A stretch of DNA of 64,000 nucleotides, taken from the NCBI GenBank assembly GCA_963663975.2, contig CAXXRA010000015.1:806001-870000 (forward strand). Reading direction: 5' to 3'. Of the stretch, positions 25,847 to 34,951 are shown one piece after another; positions within the stretch are counted from its first letter, which is position 1; each line of letters opens with the position of its first letter. A model generated the notes under the pieces. That model worked only from the letters and a program-made list of their open reading frames with translations, was not told the DNA's origin and did not search any database. Both the position numbers and the translations under genes were made by a program. This DNA comes from JANQRX01 sp963663975 (GTDB lineage: Bacteria; Pseudomonadota; Alphaproteobacteria; Rhizobiales; Kaistiaceae).

Positions 25847-26578
25847 TTACGGGCGGGTTGCGGCTGCCCCGGCCAGCGCCAGCACGCTCTTCTCGTTCGG
25901 CTTCTCCGCGATCTGCACGCCGGCGAAATCCAGACCCGCCAGCGGCTCTGCGGCAGCCGCCGATATCGCCAGGATGAGCATGCCGCCGAGATCACCGGCA
26001 AGACCGGCCTCGGTGATGAGTTTTGCCAGTACCGCGGCGGCGCGCCGCGAGAACACCAGGACGCCGTCGAGGTCCCGCCGGGCAATGAGGTCCAGCGTAA
26101 CTTGGTCAAAGGCTTCGGCCGCGCGGGCGTGATAGGCCTCGACGGTGACGAGTGTGATTCCGGCGTTCGACAGCAGCGCGCCGAGATCGATCGCACGGTC
26201 GCGCCCGGCGGGATAAACCAGCTCCGGCTGCGATGGCGGATGGTTCCGGCGAATGAGGTCCGCCAGCGCAGCGCCATCGCCATCGCCGTCGGCAGAACGC
26301 ACATCCCCAAACCCGGCCCGGCGGGCGGTGTCGGCCGTCGCCTCGCCGACAGCGTAGACCGGCAGGCCGTGCCATCCACGCGCCGACGGCCAGCGTTGCA
26401 GCGCGCGCACGCCGTTGCGGCTGGTCACGGCGATACCGGATGGGGTCGTGAGCGCCCCGGGTTCGGGATGAAACACCATTTCGAACAACGGACAGACCTC
26501 GGCGCGATGCCCCAATTCGACCAGCCGCCGGGCGGTTTCGCCGGCGTCCGGCTGCGGCCTGGTGACGAGCAGGCGCAT
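25847..26578 (-). CDS. hemD: Uroporphyrinogen-III synthase
   Basis: Closes and inverts ring D of hydroxymethylbilane to give uroporphyrinogen III. About 243 residues in two similar alpha/beta domains, weakly conserved as usual for HemD. Recognisable parts are the start MRLLVTRPQPDAGETARRL, ITSRNGVRALQ-like AVTSRNGVRALQ, PVYAVGEATADTARRAGF, and the second-domain VLVFSRRAAAVLAKL. ATG 26578 starts 4 bp after the hemC stop, so the genes are coupled; the upstream in-frame extension overlaps hemC and was rejected. Confidence 0.9.
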   Translation of the reverse strand: MRLLVTRPQPDAGETARRLVELGHRAEVCPLFEMVFHPEPGALTTPSGIAVTSRNGVRALQRWPSARGWHGLPVYAVGEATADTARRAGFGDVRSADGDGDGAALADLIRRNHPPSQPELVYPAGRDRAIDLGALLSNAGITLVTVEAYHARAAEAFDQVTLDLIARRDLDGVLVFSRRAAAVLAKLITEAGLAGDLGGMLILAISAAAAEPLAGLDFAGVQIAEKPNEKSVLALAGAAATRP

Positions 26579-26582
26579 CGGG

Positions 26583-27506
26583 TCAGATCGCGAAGAAATC
26601 GGCACCGCCGCGCCGGGCCAGATCCTCACCGGCCTGGCGGCCGATCTGGCGCGCATCGGCCACCGGTCCGCTCTTAGCCACCCGGTGCGCCACGCTACCG
26701 TCCGGTTTGATGATGATGCCGCGAAACGCGAGTTCCCCGTCGTCGAGACGGGCCAACCCGCCGATCGGCGTTTGACACGACCCGTCGAGCACCGCCAGGA
26801 ATGCCCGCTCGGCGGCGAGCGCGATCGACGTCGGCGGGTGATCGACCTTGGCGACAGCCTCGAGGACGCGCCGATCGTCGTGGCGCACCGTCAACGCCAC
26901 CGCCCCCTGGCCCACCGCCGGCAGCCAGTCGTCGAGGTTGATCAGCATGGTTGCGCGATTGGCCAGGTTGAGCCGGGCGAGGCCGGCCTGGGCCAACAGC
27001 GTTGCATCGGCCTCGCCGGCGTCGAGCTTGGCCAGCCGGGTTTCGACATTGCCGCGCATCGGCACCACCTTCAGATCCGGTCGGTGATGGAGTGCCAGCG
27101 CGCGTCGGCGCAGTGACGACGTCCCGATGGTGGCACCGGTCGGCAAGTCGGTCAGACTTGCCGCCACCGGCGACAGAAAGGCGTCGCGCGGGTCTTCCCG
27201 CTTGAGGCAGGCGGCGATGATCACGCCGTCCGCCAGACGGGTCTCCAGATCCTTGGCCGAATGCACCGCCAGATCCACCCGCCCGGCGAGCAGCGCTTCG
27301 TCGATCTCCTTGGTGAACAGGCCCTTGCCGCCGAGTTCGGCCAGCGGCCGATCGGCGATCCGGTCGCCGGTGGTCCGGATCGGTACGATCTCCACCCCAT
27401 CTTCCGGCAGCGACAGCGTGCGGCAGAGTTCGCCTCTGGTCTCGCCGGCCTGCGCCAGGGCGAGCGGGCTGCCGCGTGTGCCGATGCGGAACTCGACCGT
27501 TTGCAA
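26583..27506 (-). CDS. hemC: Porphobilinogen deaminase (hydroxymethylbilane synthase)
   Basis: Polymerises four porphobilinogens to hydroxymethylbilane. 307 residues, normal length. Signatures: FRIGTRGSPLALAQ at the N-terminus, GGKGLFTKEIDEALL, VHSAKDLETRLADG (often HSMKDVPT in other bacteria), GTSSLRRRAL, PMRGNVETRL, GQGAVALTVR, and the dipyrromethane-attaching cysteine in LDGSCQTPIGG. First gene of hemC-hemD-Mic60-hemY. Divergent from tsaD with 105 bp between, a standard alphaproteobacterial arrangement. Confidence 0.97.
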   Translation of the reverse strand: MQTVEFRIGTRGSPLALAQAGETRGELCRTLSLPEDGVEIVPIRTTGDRIADRPLAELGGKGLFTKEIDEALLAGRVDLAVHSAKDLETRLADGVIIAACLKREDPRDAFLSPVAASLTDLPTGATIGTSSLRRRALALHHRPDLKVVPMRGNVETRLAKLDAGEADATLLAQAGLARLNLANRATMLINLDDWLPAVGQGAVALTVRHDDRRVLEAVAKVDHPPTSIALAAERAFLAVLDGSCQTPIGGLARLDDGELAFRGIIIKPDGSVAHRVAKSGPVADARQIGRQAGEDLARRGGADFFAI

Positions 27507-27611
27507 AGATGTTCGCCCGGGTGTTAGTGGCTTTCCGCCAGCGCCCGTCTAATTGGCCGATTACACCGGTGCGCGCAAGGCCAACGCATTGAATTCCAAC
27601 GGGAAGCAGCG

Positions 27612-28685
27612 ATGATCGTGCTCGGCATCGAGACCAGCTGCGATGAGACCGCCGCGGCCGTGGTCGAGCGCCAGGCCGATGGCCGCGGCCGCATCCTGTC
27701 CGACATCGTGTTCAGTCAGATCGCCGCGCACGCGGCCTATGGCGGCGTCGTGCCCGAAATCGCCGCCCGCGCCCATGTCGAGGCGCTGGACGGCGTCGTC
27801 GCGGCCGCCATGGCCGACGCCGGCATCGGCTTTGAAGCCCTCGACGCGGTTGCCGGAACCGCGGGCCCGGGCCTGATCGGTGGCGTTTTGGTCGGACTTA
27901 CCACCGCCAAGGCGCTGGCACTGGGTTCCGGCAAGCCGCTGATCGCGGTCAACCATCTCGAAGGCCACGCGTTGACCGCGCGTCTCACCGACGGACTCGA
28001 TTTTCCGTTTCTGCTGCTGCTCTTGTCGGGCGGCCACAGCCAGCTCGTCGCCGTCGAAGGTATCGGCCGCTACCGGCGCCTCGGCACCACCATCGACGAC
28101 GCGCTCGGTGAGGCCTTTGACAAGGCAGCCAAGCTGCTCGGTCTGCCCTATCCCGGCGGCCCGGCGGTCGAGCAGGCGGCGCTCTCCGGCAAGCCGGATC
28201 GCTTCGCCCTGCCGCGGCCGATGGTCGGCCGACCGGGTGCGGATTTTTCGTTCTCCGGGCTGAAGACGGCGCTGCGACTGGCGGCCGAGGCGGCCGCGCC
28301 GCTGTCTGAGGCCGATGTCGCCGATCTGTGCGCCTCGTTCCAGGCTGCGGTCCTCGACACCGTCGCCGATCGTACCCGCCACGCCATGGAGGCCTTCGCC
28401 GGCGATCATGGCGGGCCGGCTGTGCTGGTCGCCGCCGGCGGCGTTGCCGCCAACAAGGCGCTGGCCGCCAGATTGGCCCGAACCGCCAAAAATCAGGGAT
28501 TTCGGCTGGTCGTTCCGCCTCCGAAATTATGCTCCGATAACGGCGTCATGATTGCCTGGGCGGGTGCCGAACGCCTGGCGCTTGGACTTGTGGACGGGCT
28601 CGATGCACCGGCGCGGCCGAGATGGCCGCTGGATGAGACCGCGGCGGCAAAACTCGGCGCCGGCGCGCGGGGACCAAGGGCATGA
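27612..28685 (+). CDS. tsaD: tRNA N6-threonylcarbamoyladenosine synthase subunit TsaD
   Basis: Transfers the threonylcarbamoyl group to A37 of ANN-decoding tRNAs together with TsaB and TsaE. 357 residues in the ASKHA fold: VLGIETSCDETAAAVV at the N-terminus, the metal-binding HLEGHAL histidines (~115-120), LLLSGGHSQLV, the GEAFDKAAKLLGLPYPGGP block and the VAAGGVAANKALA phosphate motif, ending with CSDNGVMIAWAG. It is divergent from hemC and overlaps the Nudix start by 4 bp (ATGA). Confidence 0.97.
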   Translation: MIVLGIETSCDETAAAVVERQADGRGRILSDIVFSQIAAHAAYGGVVPEIAARAHVEALDGVVAAAMADAGIGFEALDAVAGTAGPGLIGGVLVGLTTAKALALGSGKPLIAVNHLEGHALTARLTDGLDFPFLLLLLSGGHSQLVAVEGIGRYRRLGTTIDDALGEAFDKAAKLLGLPYPGGPAVEQAALSGKPDRFALPRPMVGRPGADFSFSGLKTALRLAAEAAAPLSEADVADLCASFQAAVLDTVADRTRHAMEAFAGDHGGPAVLVAAGGVAANKALAARLARTAKNQGFRLVVPPPKLCSDNGVMIAWAGAERLALGLVDGLDAPARPRWPLDETAAAKLGAGARGPRA

Positions 28686-29145
28686 ACGGCAACCTGAAAA
28701 CCCGCTTTCGCCGGAAGGTCGTTCTGTACGCGACATGGCACAAACGCTTGCTTGTCTTCACCGAACCGGAGTTTCCCGAAGCCGGGACGCAAGTGCCGGG
28801 TGGGACGGTCATGGACCGTGAGGCGATCGAGGACGGCGCCCGACGCGAATTTGTCGAGGAAACCGGCTTCGCGGCACCGGCCGCGATGACCCTGCTCGGG
28901 CGGGTAACCCACGTTTACGAGGCCGACGGCATCCGACACGAACATGCCCGGAGCTTCTTCCATCTACCACTTACGGGCGACTATCGGAACTCTGGGAGTG
29001 GACCGAAGAGGCACCTGACGGTGGCGGTGGCCCGATCCGCATGGCCTTCTTCTTCGTACCATTCGTGTCGGTGCCCGAACTCTTCGGCGGACTTGACGCT
29101 TTCCTGCCTCGCCTCCGCCAGGTGATCGGCGCGGGGATGCGATGA
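28682..29145 (+). pseudogene. NUDIX hydrolase, one apparent frameshift
   Basis: Small pyrophosphohydrolase. The Nudix box GTVMDREAIEDGARREFVEE followed by TGF fits GX5EX7REUXEEXGU exactly. The reading frame starts with the ATGA overlap at tsaD. Near 28985 one base seems to be missing; the other frame continues SELWEWTEEAPDGGGGPIRM, then FFFVPFVSVPELFGGLDAFL and ends at TGA 29145, overlapping the gpsA start. Exact overlaps at both ends show the joined ~154-residue gene is the natural one. Substrate unknown. Confidence 0.82.
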
Positions 29146-30128
29146 CCGTGCGCATCGGCGTACTTGGCGGCGGAGCGTGGGGAACCGCCCTGGCGCTGAT
29201 CGCGGCGGCCGCCGGCCGCAAGGTGACGCTGTGGGCGCGCGATTCCGGTACCGTGGCCGACATCAACGAGCACCATGAGAACAGGCGCCGCCTCCCCGGC
29301 ACCGCACTGCCGGCAAATATTACGGCCACGACCGATATCGGCGATGCGCTTGCCGCCGATGCCGTGCTGCTCGCCGTGCCGGCCCAGAAGTCGCGCGAGG
29401 TCACCCGCGCTGCGGCGGCCGCCCTGCCCGACGGTACGCCGGTCGTCCTGTGCGCCAAGGGTCTGGAAGTCGGCACCGGACTGAGGCAGTCCCAGGTGCT
29501 TGCCGAGACCATGCCCGGCGCCAGGCCAGCGGTCCTGTCGGGACCGAGCTTCGCCACCGACGTGGCGGCCGGACTACCCACCGCCGTGACGATTGCCGCC
29601 GGCGACCTCGAACCGGCGCTGGACATCTGCCGGGCGCTGGCCGGACGCGGCTTTCGGCCTTACGCCGAAACCGACATCGTCGGCGTCGAGATCGGCGGCG
29701 CGGTCAAGAACGTGCTGGCGATTGCCGCCGGTATCGTTACCGGCCTCGACCTTGGCACCAGCGCCCGCGCCGCCACCATCGCCCGCGGCTTCGCCGAGTT
29801 GAACCGCTTGGCGGAGGCGCTGGGAGCGCGCCGTGAGACCATGATGGGCCTGTCGGGTCTCGGCGATCTGGTGCTCACCTGCACCTCCGGTCAGTCGCGG
29901 AATTTCGCGTTCGGCGAGCGACTTGGCCGCGACGGCGCCGCCGATCGCGATCGCGGCGATCTGGTCGAGGGCGCATGGACCGCCTTTGCCGCGTGCAAGC
30001 TCGCCCGCGAAGCCGGCCTCGACATGCCGATCGTCGATGCCGTGGCGGCCATCGTCAACGGCGAAGCATCAGTCGAAGCGGCGATCGACGGCCTCATGGC
30101 ACGCCCCCTCAAACCCGAACGTGGGTGA
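29142..30128 (+). CDS. gpsA: NAD(P)-dependent glycerol-3-phosphate dehydrogenase
   Basis: Makes sn-glycerol 3-phosphate from dihydroxyacetone phosphate for phospholipid synthesis. 328 residues. Visible: the dinucleotide fold GVLGGGAWGTALALIAAAAG, SGPSFATDVAAGLPTAVTIA, the catalytic lysine in EIGGAVKNVLAIAAGI and GLSGLGDLVLTCTSGQSRN. Its ATG overlaps the Nudix stop. The tsaD-Nudix-gpsA-EVE series forms one tightly packed transcription unit. Confidence 0.96.
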   Translation: MTVRIGVLGGGAWGTALALIAAAAGRKVTLWARDSGTVADINEHHENRRRLPGTALPANITATTDIGDALAADAVLLAVPAQKSREVTRAAAAALPDGTPVVLCAKGLEVGTGLRQSQVLAETMPGARPAVLSGPSFATDVAAGLPTAVTIAAGDLEPALDICRALAGRGFRPYAETDIVGVEIGGAVKNVLAIAAGIVTGLDLGTSARAATIARGFAELNRLAEALGARRETMMGLSGLGDLVLTCTSGQSRNFAFGERLGRDGAADRDRGDLVEGAWTAFAACKLAREAGLDMPIVDAVAAIVNGEASVEAAIDGLMARPLKPERG

Positions 30129-30194
30129 TGCTGGACCGGCGCTGCCGGTCGCTCTAGCCTGCCTCTCGGCAAGCTGACACGGGAGGCAAGACGC

Positions 30195-30605
30195 ATGGCG
30201 TATTGGCTGTTCAAATCCGAACCCAACACTTGGTCGTGGGACGATCAGGTCAAGCAGGGCAAACGCGGCACCGAATGGGACGGGGTGCGCAACTACGCCG
30301 CCCGCAACCACATGCGCGCCATGAAGAAGGGCGATCGCGGCTTCTTCTACCATTCGGGCGCCGACAAGGAGATCGTCGGGATCGTCGAAGTGGTCAAGGA
30401 GTCCCATCCCGATTCCACCGATGAGGCGTGGGAATGCGTCGACATCGCCGCGGTCAAGCCGTTGGCGAAACCGGTCTCGCTGGTGCAAGTCAAAGCGCAA
30501 CCGAAGCTTACCGGGATGGCCCTGGTGCGGCTCGGACGGCTATCGGTGCAACCGGTCTCGGCGGCCGAGTGGAAGCTGGTCGTCAAAATGGGAGGCGCTT
30601 CATGA
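30195..30605 (+). CDS. EVE-domain protein
   Basis: A 136-residue single EVE domain (PUA-like fold, formerly DUF55/THYN1 type). Characteristic parts are MAYWLFKSEPNTWSWDDQ, WDGVRNYAARNHMRAMKKGD, the GFFYHSG strand and GIVEVVKE. EVE domains bind modified bases in DNA or RNA; a housekeeping single-domain form beside gpsA is common in Alphaproteobacteria. The last codons overlap the aminotransferase start (ATGA). Confidence 0.92.
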   Translation: MAYWLFKSEPNTWSWDDQVKQGKRGTEWDGVRNYAARNHMRAMKKGDRGFFYHSGADKEIVGIVEVVKESHPDSTDEAWECVDIAAVKPLAKPVSLVQVKAQPKLTGMALVRLGRLSVQPVSAAEWKLVVKMGGAS

Positions 30606-31825
30606 CCGATGTCTCCGGACGTGCCCGGGCTGCCGCCCAAGCATTCGCGCCGATCGCCGAATTTTATCTCAGTTCGCGCTATGGCGAGCTCCGCGGCCAC
30701 GCCGAGATTTCGGATTTCACCTTCGGCAACCCGCACGAAATGCCGCTGCAGGGATTCGTCGACGCCGTGCAGAAACACGCCATTCCCCGCGACGAGAACT
30801 GGTTTGCCTACAAAACCAGCGAGAAAGATCCCCAGGCCTTCGTCGCCGAGGCTCTGAGCCGGGAACTGAAGCTGCACTTCGAACCGGATGACATCGCCCT
30901 CACCGCGGGGGCGTTTGCAGCGATCTCGGTGGCGTTCCACACCTTGCTGGCGACCGGCGACGAAGGCGTGTTTTCCGAGCCCTCCTGGTTCTCCTACGAG
31001 CCGATGCTCCTGCTTGCCGACGCGGTTCCGCGAAAGGTTCCTCTGGCGCGGCCGGATTTCGACCTCGATCTGGAGGCGATCGAGGCGGCCATCGGGTCCA
31101 GGACCCGGCTGGTCATCGTCAACACACCGCACAATCCGACCGGGAGGATCTTCCCGCCGTCGGCGCTCAAGGAGCTCGCCGACCTGCTGGAGCGCGCCTC
31201 CTCGCGCATTGGTCATCGGATCTACCTTCTGTCCGACGAACCATATCGGCGGTTGCGTTTCGACGGCCGCGATTTCGTCAGCCCGGCAAGCGTCTATCCG
31301 TGGACCGTCATTTCCTACAGCTACGGCAAGGTTCTGCTGACGCCCGGCCAGCGCCTGGGTTATCTGGCGATATCGCCGTTGATGCCGCCGCCGGACCGCC
31401 AGGCGCTACGGGACGCGATGTTCCCGGTCCAGATGGCGCTCGGCTGGTGTTTCCCCAACGCGGTGATGCAGTACTGCGTCCCCGACCTGGAGAAATTGTC
31501 GATCGACATGGACGCGCTGAGCCGGCGGCGCGACCTCCTGACGACGGCGTTGACCAGCGGCGGCTGCCGCGTACTTGCGCCCGAGGGTACGTTCTACCTG
31601 TGGAGCCGATGGCCCGACGGCGATCCCGACCGCATGTGGCCCGACCGCATGTGGCCCGACCGCATGTGGCCCGACCGCATGTGGAATGTGCTTGCCGACG
31701 ATGGCGTGTTCGTCATGCCCGGCGGCCTGATGAACGCACCGAGCCATTTCCGCATCAGCCTGACCGCGTCCGACGACATGGTGGCAAGGGCCCTGCCGGC
31801 CTTCGCCAGGCTGGCTGCCGCCTGA
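30602..31825 (+). CDS. PLP-dependent class I/II aminotransferase with internal PDRMW repeat
   Basis: A ~407-residue fold-type I aminotransferase. IVNTPHNPTGRIF is the cofactor/substrate loop, LLSDEPYRRL holds the PLP-pyridine aspartate, SYSYGKVLLTPGQRLGYL contains the Schiff-base lysine, and GVFVMPG with HFRISL holds the carboxylate-binding arginine. Start ATG 30602 overlaps the EVE stop. Before GVFVMPG, where relatives have one short helix, four perfect 15-bp repeats encode PDRMW four times. Substrate unassigned. Confidence 0.9.
   Translation: MTDVSGRARAAAQAFAPIAEFYLSSRYGELRGHAEISDFTFGNPHEMPLQGFVDAVQKHAIPRDENWFAYKTSEKDPQAFVAEALSRELKLHFEPDDIALTAGAFAAISVAFHTLLATGDEGVFSEPSWFSYEPMLLLADAVPRKVPLARPDFDLDLEAIEAAIGSRTRLVIVNTPHNPTGRIFPPSALKELADLLERASSRIGHRIYLLSDEPYRRLRFDGRDFVSPASVYPWTVISYSYGKVLLTPGQRLGYLAISPLMPPPDRQALRDAMFPVQMALGWCFPNAVMQYCVPDLEKLSIDMDALSRRRDLLTTALTSGGCRVLAPEGTFYLWSRWPDGDPDRMWPDRMWPDRMWPDRMWNVLADDGVFVMPGGLMNAPSHFRISLTASDDMVARALPAFARLAAA
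31625..31684 (+). repeat. Four perfect 15-bp tandem repeats inside the aminotransferase gene
   Basis: The unit CCCGACCGCATGTGG is repeated four times without mismatch, encoding Pro-Asp-Arg-Met-Trp in frame. Perfect identity, including at third codon positions, indicates recent slippage expansion. The repeat lies in a surface-loop region just before the GVFVMPG motif. Confidence 0.95.
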
Positions 31826-31936
31826 GCGGGACGAGGCCGGGGTACGTCTTAAGGTTCTTGCATCGCACCGGCGGTTTGCGCTTAACAAGCGTGCGGCGCG
31901 GCGTTGGCGGCGCCAACACGGGGGAGAGAAGTTCTG

Positions 31937-33877
31937 ATGTCAGAGATTGCGGTCTACCCGGTTCCGGAAGCCTGGAAGGAACGGGCCTTTATCGACAACG
32001 AGAAATATTTGTCGCTTTACCAGCAATCGGTCACCGATCCCGAGGGTTTCTGGGCCGAACAGGCCGGTCGCATCGACTGGATCAAACCCTTTACCAGGGT
32101 CAAGAACACCTCATTTCAGATGCCCGACGTGTCGATCAAATGGTTCGAGGACGGCACCCTCAACGTGTCCGCCAACTGCCTCGATCGACATCTGGCGGAG
32201 CGCGGCGACCAGGTCGCCATCATCTGGGAGGGCGACGACCCGTCGCAAGACCGCGCGATCACCTACCGCGAACTCCATGGCGCGGTCTGCAAATTCAGCA
32301 ATGTGCTGAAGGTGTTGGGCGTATCGAAGGGCGACCGGGTGACCATCTACATGCCGATGATCCCGGAAACTGCGATGGCCATGCTCGCCTGCGCGCGCCT
32401 CGGCGCGGTCCATTCCGTGGTCTTCGCCGGCTTTTCACCCGACGCCCTGGCCGGCCGTATCCTCGACTGCGATTCCAAGCTGGTGATCACCGCCGACCAG
32501 GGCCTGCGCGGCGGCAAGAAGGTGCCGTTGAAGGCCAACACCGATGCCGCACTGGAGAAATGCCGCGGCGACGAGGAGGTCCTGGTGGTACGGCGGACCG
32601 GCGCCGATGTCCCCATGAAAACCGGCCGCGACCATTGGTATGACGATCTCGCCGAAGCCGTATCGGCGGACTGCCCGCCGGCGGAAATGAGCGCCGAGGA
32701 TCCGCTCTTCATCCTCTATACGTCAGGCTCGACCGGCCAGCCCAAGGGCGTGCTGCACACCAGCGGCGGCTATATCGTCTACGCCGCGCTGACCCACAAA
32801 TACATCTTCGACTACCATGACGGCGACATCTATTGGTGCGCCGCCGATGTCGGTTGGGTCACCGGCCACAGCTATATCGTTTACGGGCCGCTCGCCAACG
32901 GTGCCACCACGTTGATGTTCGAGGGCGTTCCCAACGCGCCGACTCCGTCGCGCATCTGGGAAGTGATCGACAAGCATCAGGTCAACATCCTTTACACCGC
33001 GCCGACCGCCATCCGCGCGCTCATGGGCGCCGGCAACGAATACGTCACCCGTACCTCACGGGCGTCGCTCCATCTGCTCGGATCGGTCGGCGAACCGATC
33101 AATCCCAAGGCCTGGGAGTGGTATTACCGCGTCGTCGGCGAGGCCCGCTGTCCGATCATGGACACCTGGTGGCAGACCGAGAACGGCGGCATCCTGATCA
33201 CCCCGCTGCCCGGCGCCACGGATCTCAAACCGGGTTCCGCCACCCGTCCGTTCTTCGGGGTCAAGCCGGCCATCGTCGATGCCGAGGGCCAAATCGTTGA
33301 AGGCCCCGGACAGGGCAATCTGGTCATCACCGATTCCTGGCCCGGCCAGATGCGGACGATCTACGGCGACCACCAGCGTTTCATCGAGACCTACTTCCAG
33401 ACCTATCCGGGCAACTATTTCACCGGCGACGGCTGCCGCCGCGACGAGGACGGCTTCTACTGGATCACCGGCCGCGTCGATGATGTCATCAACGTTTCGG
33501 GACATCGCATGGGTACGGCCGAGGTCGAGTCCGCATTGGTGGCCCATGCTGACGTTTCGGAAGCCGCGGTGGTCGGCTATCCCCACGCAATCAAGGGCCA
33601 GGGCATCTACGCCTACGTCACATTGATGGCCGGACTGGAGCCGAGCGAGGATCTGCGCAAGCAACTCGGTCAGTGGGTGCGCAAGGAGATCGGCCCGATC
33701 GCTCAGCCGGATCTGATCCAATTCGCGCCGGGTCTCCCCAAAACGCGTTCCGGCAAGATCATGCGACGTATCCTGAGAAAGATCGCCGAGGACGATTTCT
33801 CCAACCTCGGCGACACCTCCACGCTGGCCGATCCTGCCGTGGTCGATGACCTGATCGACAACCGCCAAAACCGCTAG
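31937..33877 (+). CDS. acs: Acetyl-CoA synthetase
   Basis: AMP-forming activation of acetate to acetyl-CoA. About 646 residues, normal for Acs. Adenylation motifs: ILYTSGSTGQPKGVLHTSGG, WWQTENGG with the acetate-pocket tryptophan, YFTGDGCRRDEDGFYWITGR and the hinge DDVINVSGHRMGTAE. The C-terminal PKTRSGKIMRR carries the lysine that is acetylated for control in many bacteria. Start ATG 31937 follows GGGGGAGAG. It lies 111 bp after the aminotransferase and ends in a 12-bp-stem hairpin. Confidence 0.97.
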   Translation: MSEIAVYPVPEAWKERAFIDNEKYLSLYQQSVTDPEGFWAEQAGRIDWIKPFTRVKNTSFQMPDVSIKWFEDGTLNVSANCLDRHLAERGDQVAIIWEGDDPSQDRAITYRELHGAVCKFSNVLKVLGVSKGDRVTIYMPMIPETAMAMLACARLGAVHSVVFAGFSPDALAGRILDCDSKLVITADQGLRGGKKVPLKANTDAALEKCRGDEEVLVVRRTGADVPMKTGRDHWYDDLAEAVSADCPPAEMSAEDPLFILYTSGSTGQPKGVLHTSGGYIVYAALTHKYIFDYHDGDIYWCAADVGWVTGHSYIVYGPLANGATTLMFEGVPNAPTPSRIWEVIDKHQVNILYTAPTAIRALMGAGNEYVTRTSRASLHLLGSVGEPINPKAWEWYYRVVGEARCPIMDTWWQTENGGILITPLPGATDLKPGSATRPFFGVKPAIVDAEGQIVEGPGQGNLVITDSWPGQMRTIYGDHQRFIETYFQTYPGNYFTGDGCRRDEDGFYWITGRVDDVINVSGHRMGTAEVESALVAHADVSEAAVVGYPHAIKGQGIYAYVTLMAGLEPSEDLRKQLGQWVRKEIGPIAQPDLIQFAPGLPKTRSGKIMRRILRKIAEDDFSNLGDTSTLADPAVVDDLIDNRQNR

Positions 33878-33920
33878 CCCGGACTTCCCACACTGGACAT
33901 GACCTGCAGGAAGTCCGGGC
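33877..33920. terminator. Hairpin directly after acs
   Basis: A perfect 12-bp inverted repeat, GCCCGGACTTCC / GGAAGTCCGGGC, starts at the last base of the acs stop codon and has a 20-base loop. No T run follows, so it may act as a transcript-end stabiliser or a weak terminator rather than a classical intrinsic terminator. Confidence 0.45.
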
Positions 33921-33982
33921 CAGCTTCGCCAAAGATTTACCGGGTCAAGACTTGCAGCCGCGCACCGACCTTCCCATCATCT

Positions 33983-34006
33983 AGAGTCCTTTCAACCAAC
34001 TCTGAG
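33983..34006. repeat. Half copy of the long-palindrome repeat before htpX
   Basis: AGAGTCCTTTCAACCAACTCTGAG matches the first 24 bases of the intact element at 42744 with two C-to-T or similar changes. Only the outer part of one arm is present. It lies 7 bp before the htpX start, so it covers the ribosome-binding region. Confidence 0.6.
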
Positions 34007-34012
34007 TGACCG

Positions 34013-34951
34013 ATGAATACGTTGCGAACGGCCATGCTGCTGGCGGCGCTAACGGCGATTTTTGTCGGCGTTGGCTTCCTGCTCGGCGGCGCCGGCGGCG
34101 CATTGATCGCGTTCGTTTTTGCCGCCGGCATGAACCTGTTCAGCTACTGGAACTCCGACAGGCTGGTGCTGCGCATGACCGGCGCCCGCCAGGTTGATGC
34201 GCGCACCGCACCGGACTTCCACGCCATGGTGCGCGATCTTGCCGCCCGCGCCGATCTGCCCATGCCCAAGGTCTACATCGCCGACAATCCCCAGCCGAAC
34301 GCCTTCGCCACCGGCCGCAACCCCGAAAACGCAGCCGTGTGCGCCACCACCGGGCTGCTCAAGACCCTGTCGCGCGATGAAATCGCCGGCGTCATGGCCC
34401 ACGAACTGGCACATGTGAAAAACCGCGATACCCTCATCATGACGATCACCGCGACCATCGCCGGCGCGGTCGCGATGCTCGCCAATTTCGCCTTCTTCTT
34501 CGGTGGCTTCGGCGGCGGCCGCAACAACAATCCGTTGGGCTTGATCGGCATTCTGGTGGCCGCCATCGCCGCACCCTTCGCCGCCATGCTGGTGCAAATG
34601 GCGATCAGCCGCACCCGGGAATACGCCGCCGACCGCGGCGCGGCCGAGATCAGCGGCAATCCGGCGGCGCTGGCCTCGGCGCTCCGCCGGATCTCCCAGG
34701 GCGCGCGGCTGGTCCGCAACGAAGCCGCCGAACGCAACCCGGCGACCGCGCATTTGTTCATCATCAATCCGCTGTCGGGCGAGCGCATGGACAATCTCTT
34801 CTCGACCCACCCGGCAACCGAAAACCGGATAGCAGCACTTATGCAGATGGCCGGCAGTGATGGCCGTGCAGCCAGGCCGGCGGCCCGGGTTGCGGTGCCC
34901 AGGGTCGGCCGGACCGAACCACGCACGGATCGTCGCGGTCCGTGGGGTTGA
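34013..34951 (+). CDS. htpX: M48-family membrane metalloprotease HtpX
   Basis: Inner-membrane zinc protease of envelope quality control. 312 residues. Two N-terminal membrane helices (residues ~5-40), the zinc motif VMAHELAHVKNRD (~125-137), then two further helices and the third zinc ligand in TREYAADRGAAEISG. C-terminal HLFIINPLSGERMDNLFSTH is the family end. A half copy of the palindromic repeat occupies its ribosome-site region. Its stop overlaps a possible TTG start of rsmB. Confidence 0.94.
   Translation: MNTLRTAMLLAALTAIFVGVGFLLGGAGGALIAFVFAAGMNLFSYWNSDRLVLRMTGARQVDARTAPDFHAMVRDLAARADLPMPKVYIADNPQPNAFATGRNPENAAVCATTGLLKTLSRDEIAGVMAHELAHVKNRDTLIMTITATIAGAVAMLANFAFFFGGFGGGRNNNPLGLIGILVAAIAAPFAAMLVQMAISRTREYAADRGAAEISGNPAALASALRRISQGARLVRNEAAERNPATAHLFIINPLSGERMDNLFSTHPATENRIAALMQMAGSDGRAARPAARVAVPRVGRTEPRTDRRGPWG

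Noticed and set aside
33877..33920. Classical intrinsic terminator after acs
   Set aside because: The stem is strong but there is no following T run and the loop is 20 bases; listed only as a hairpin with low confidence.
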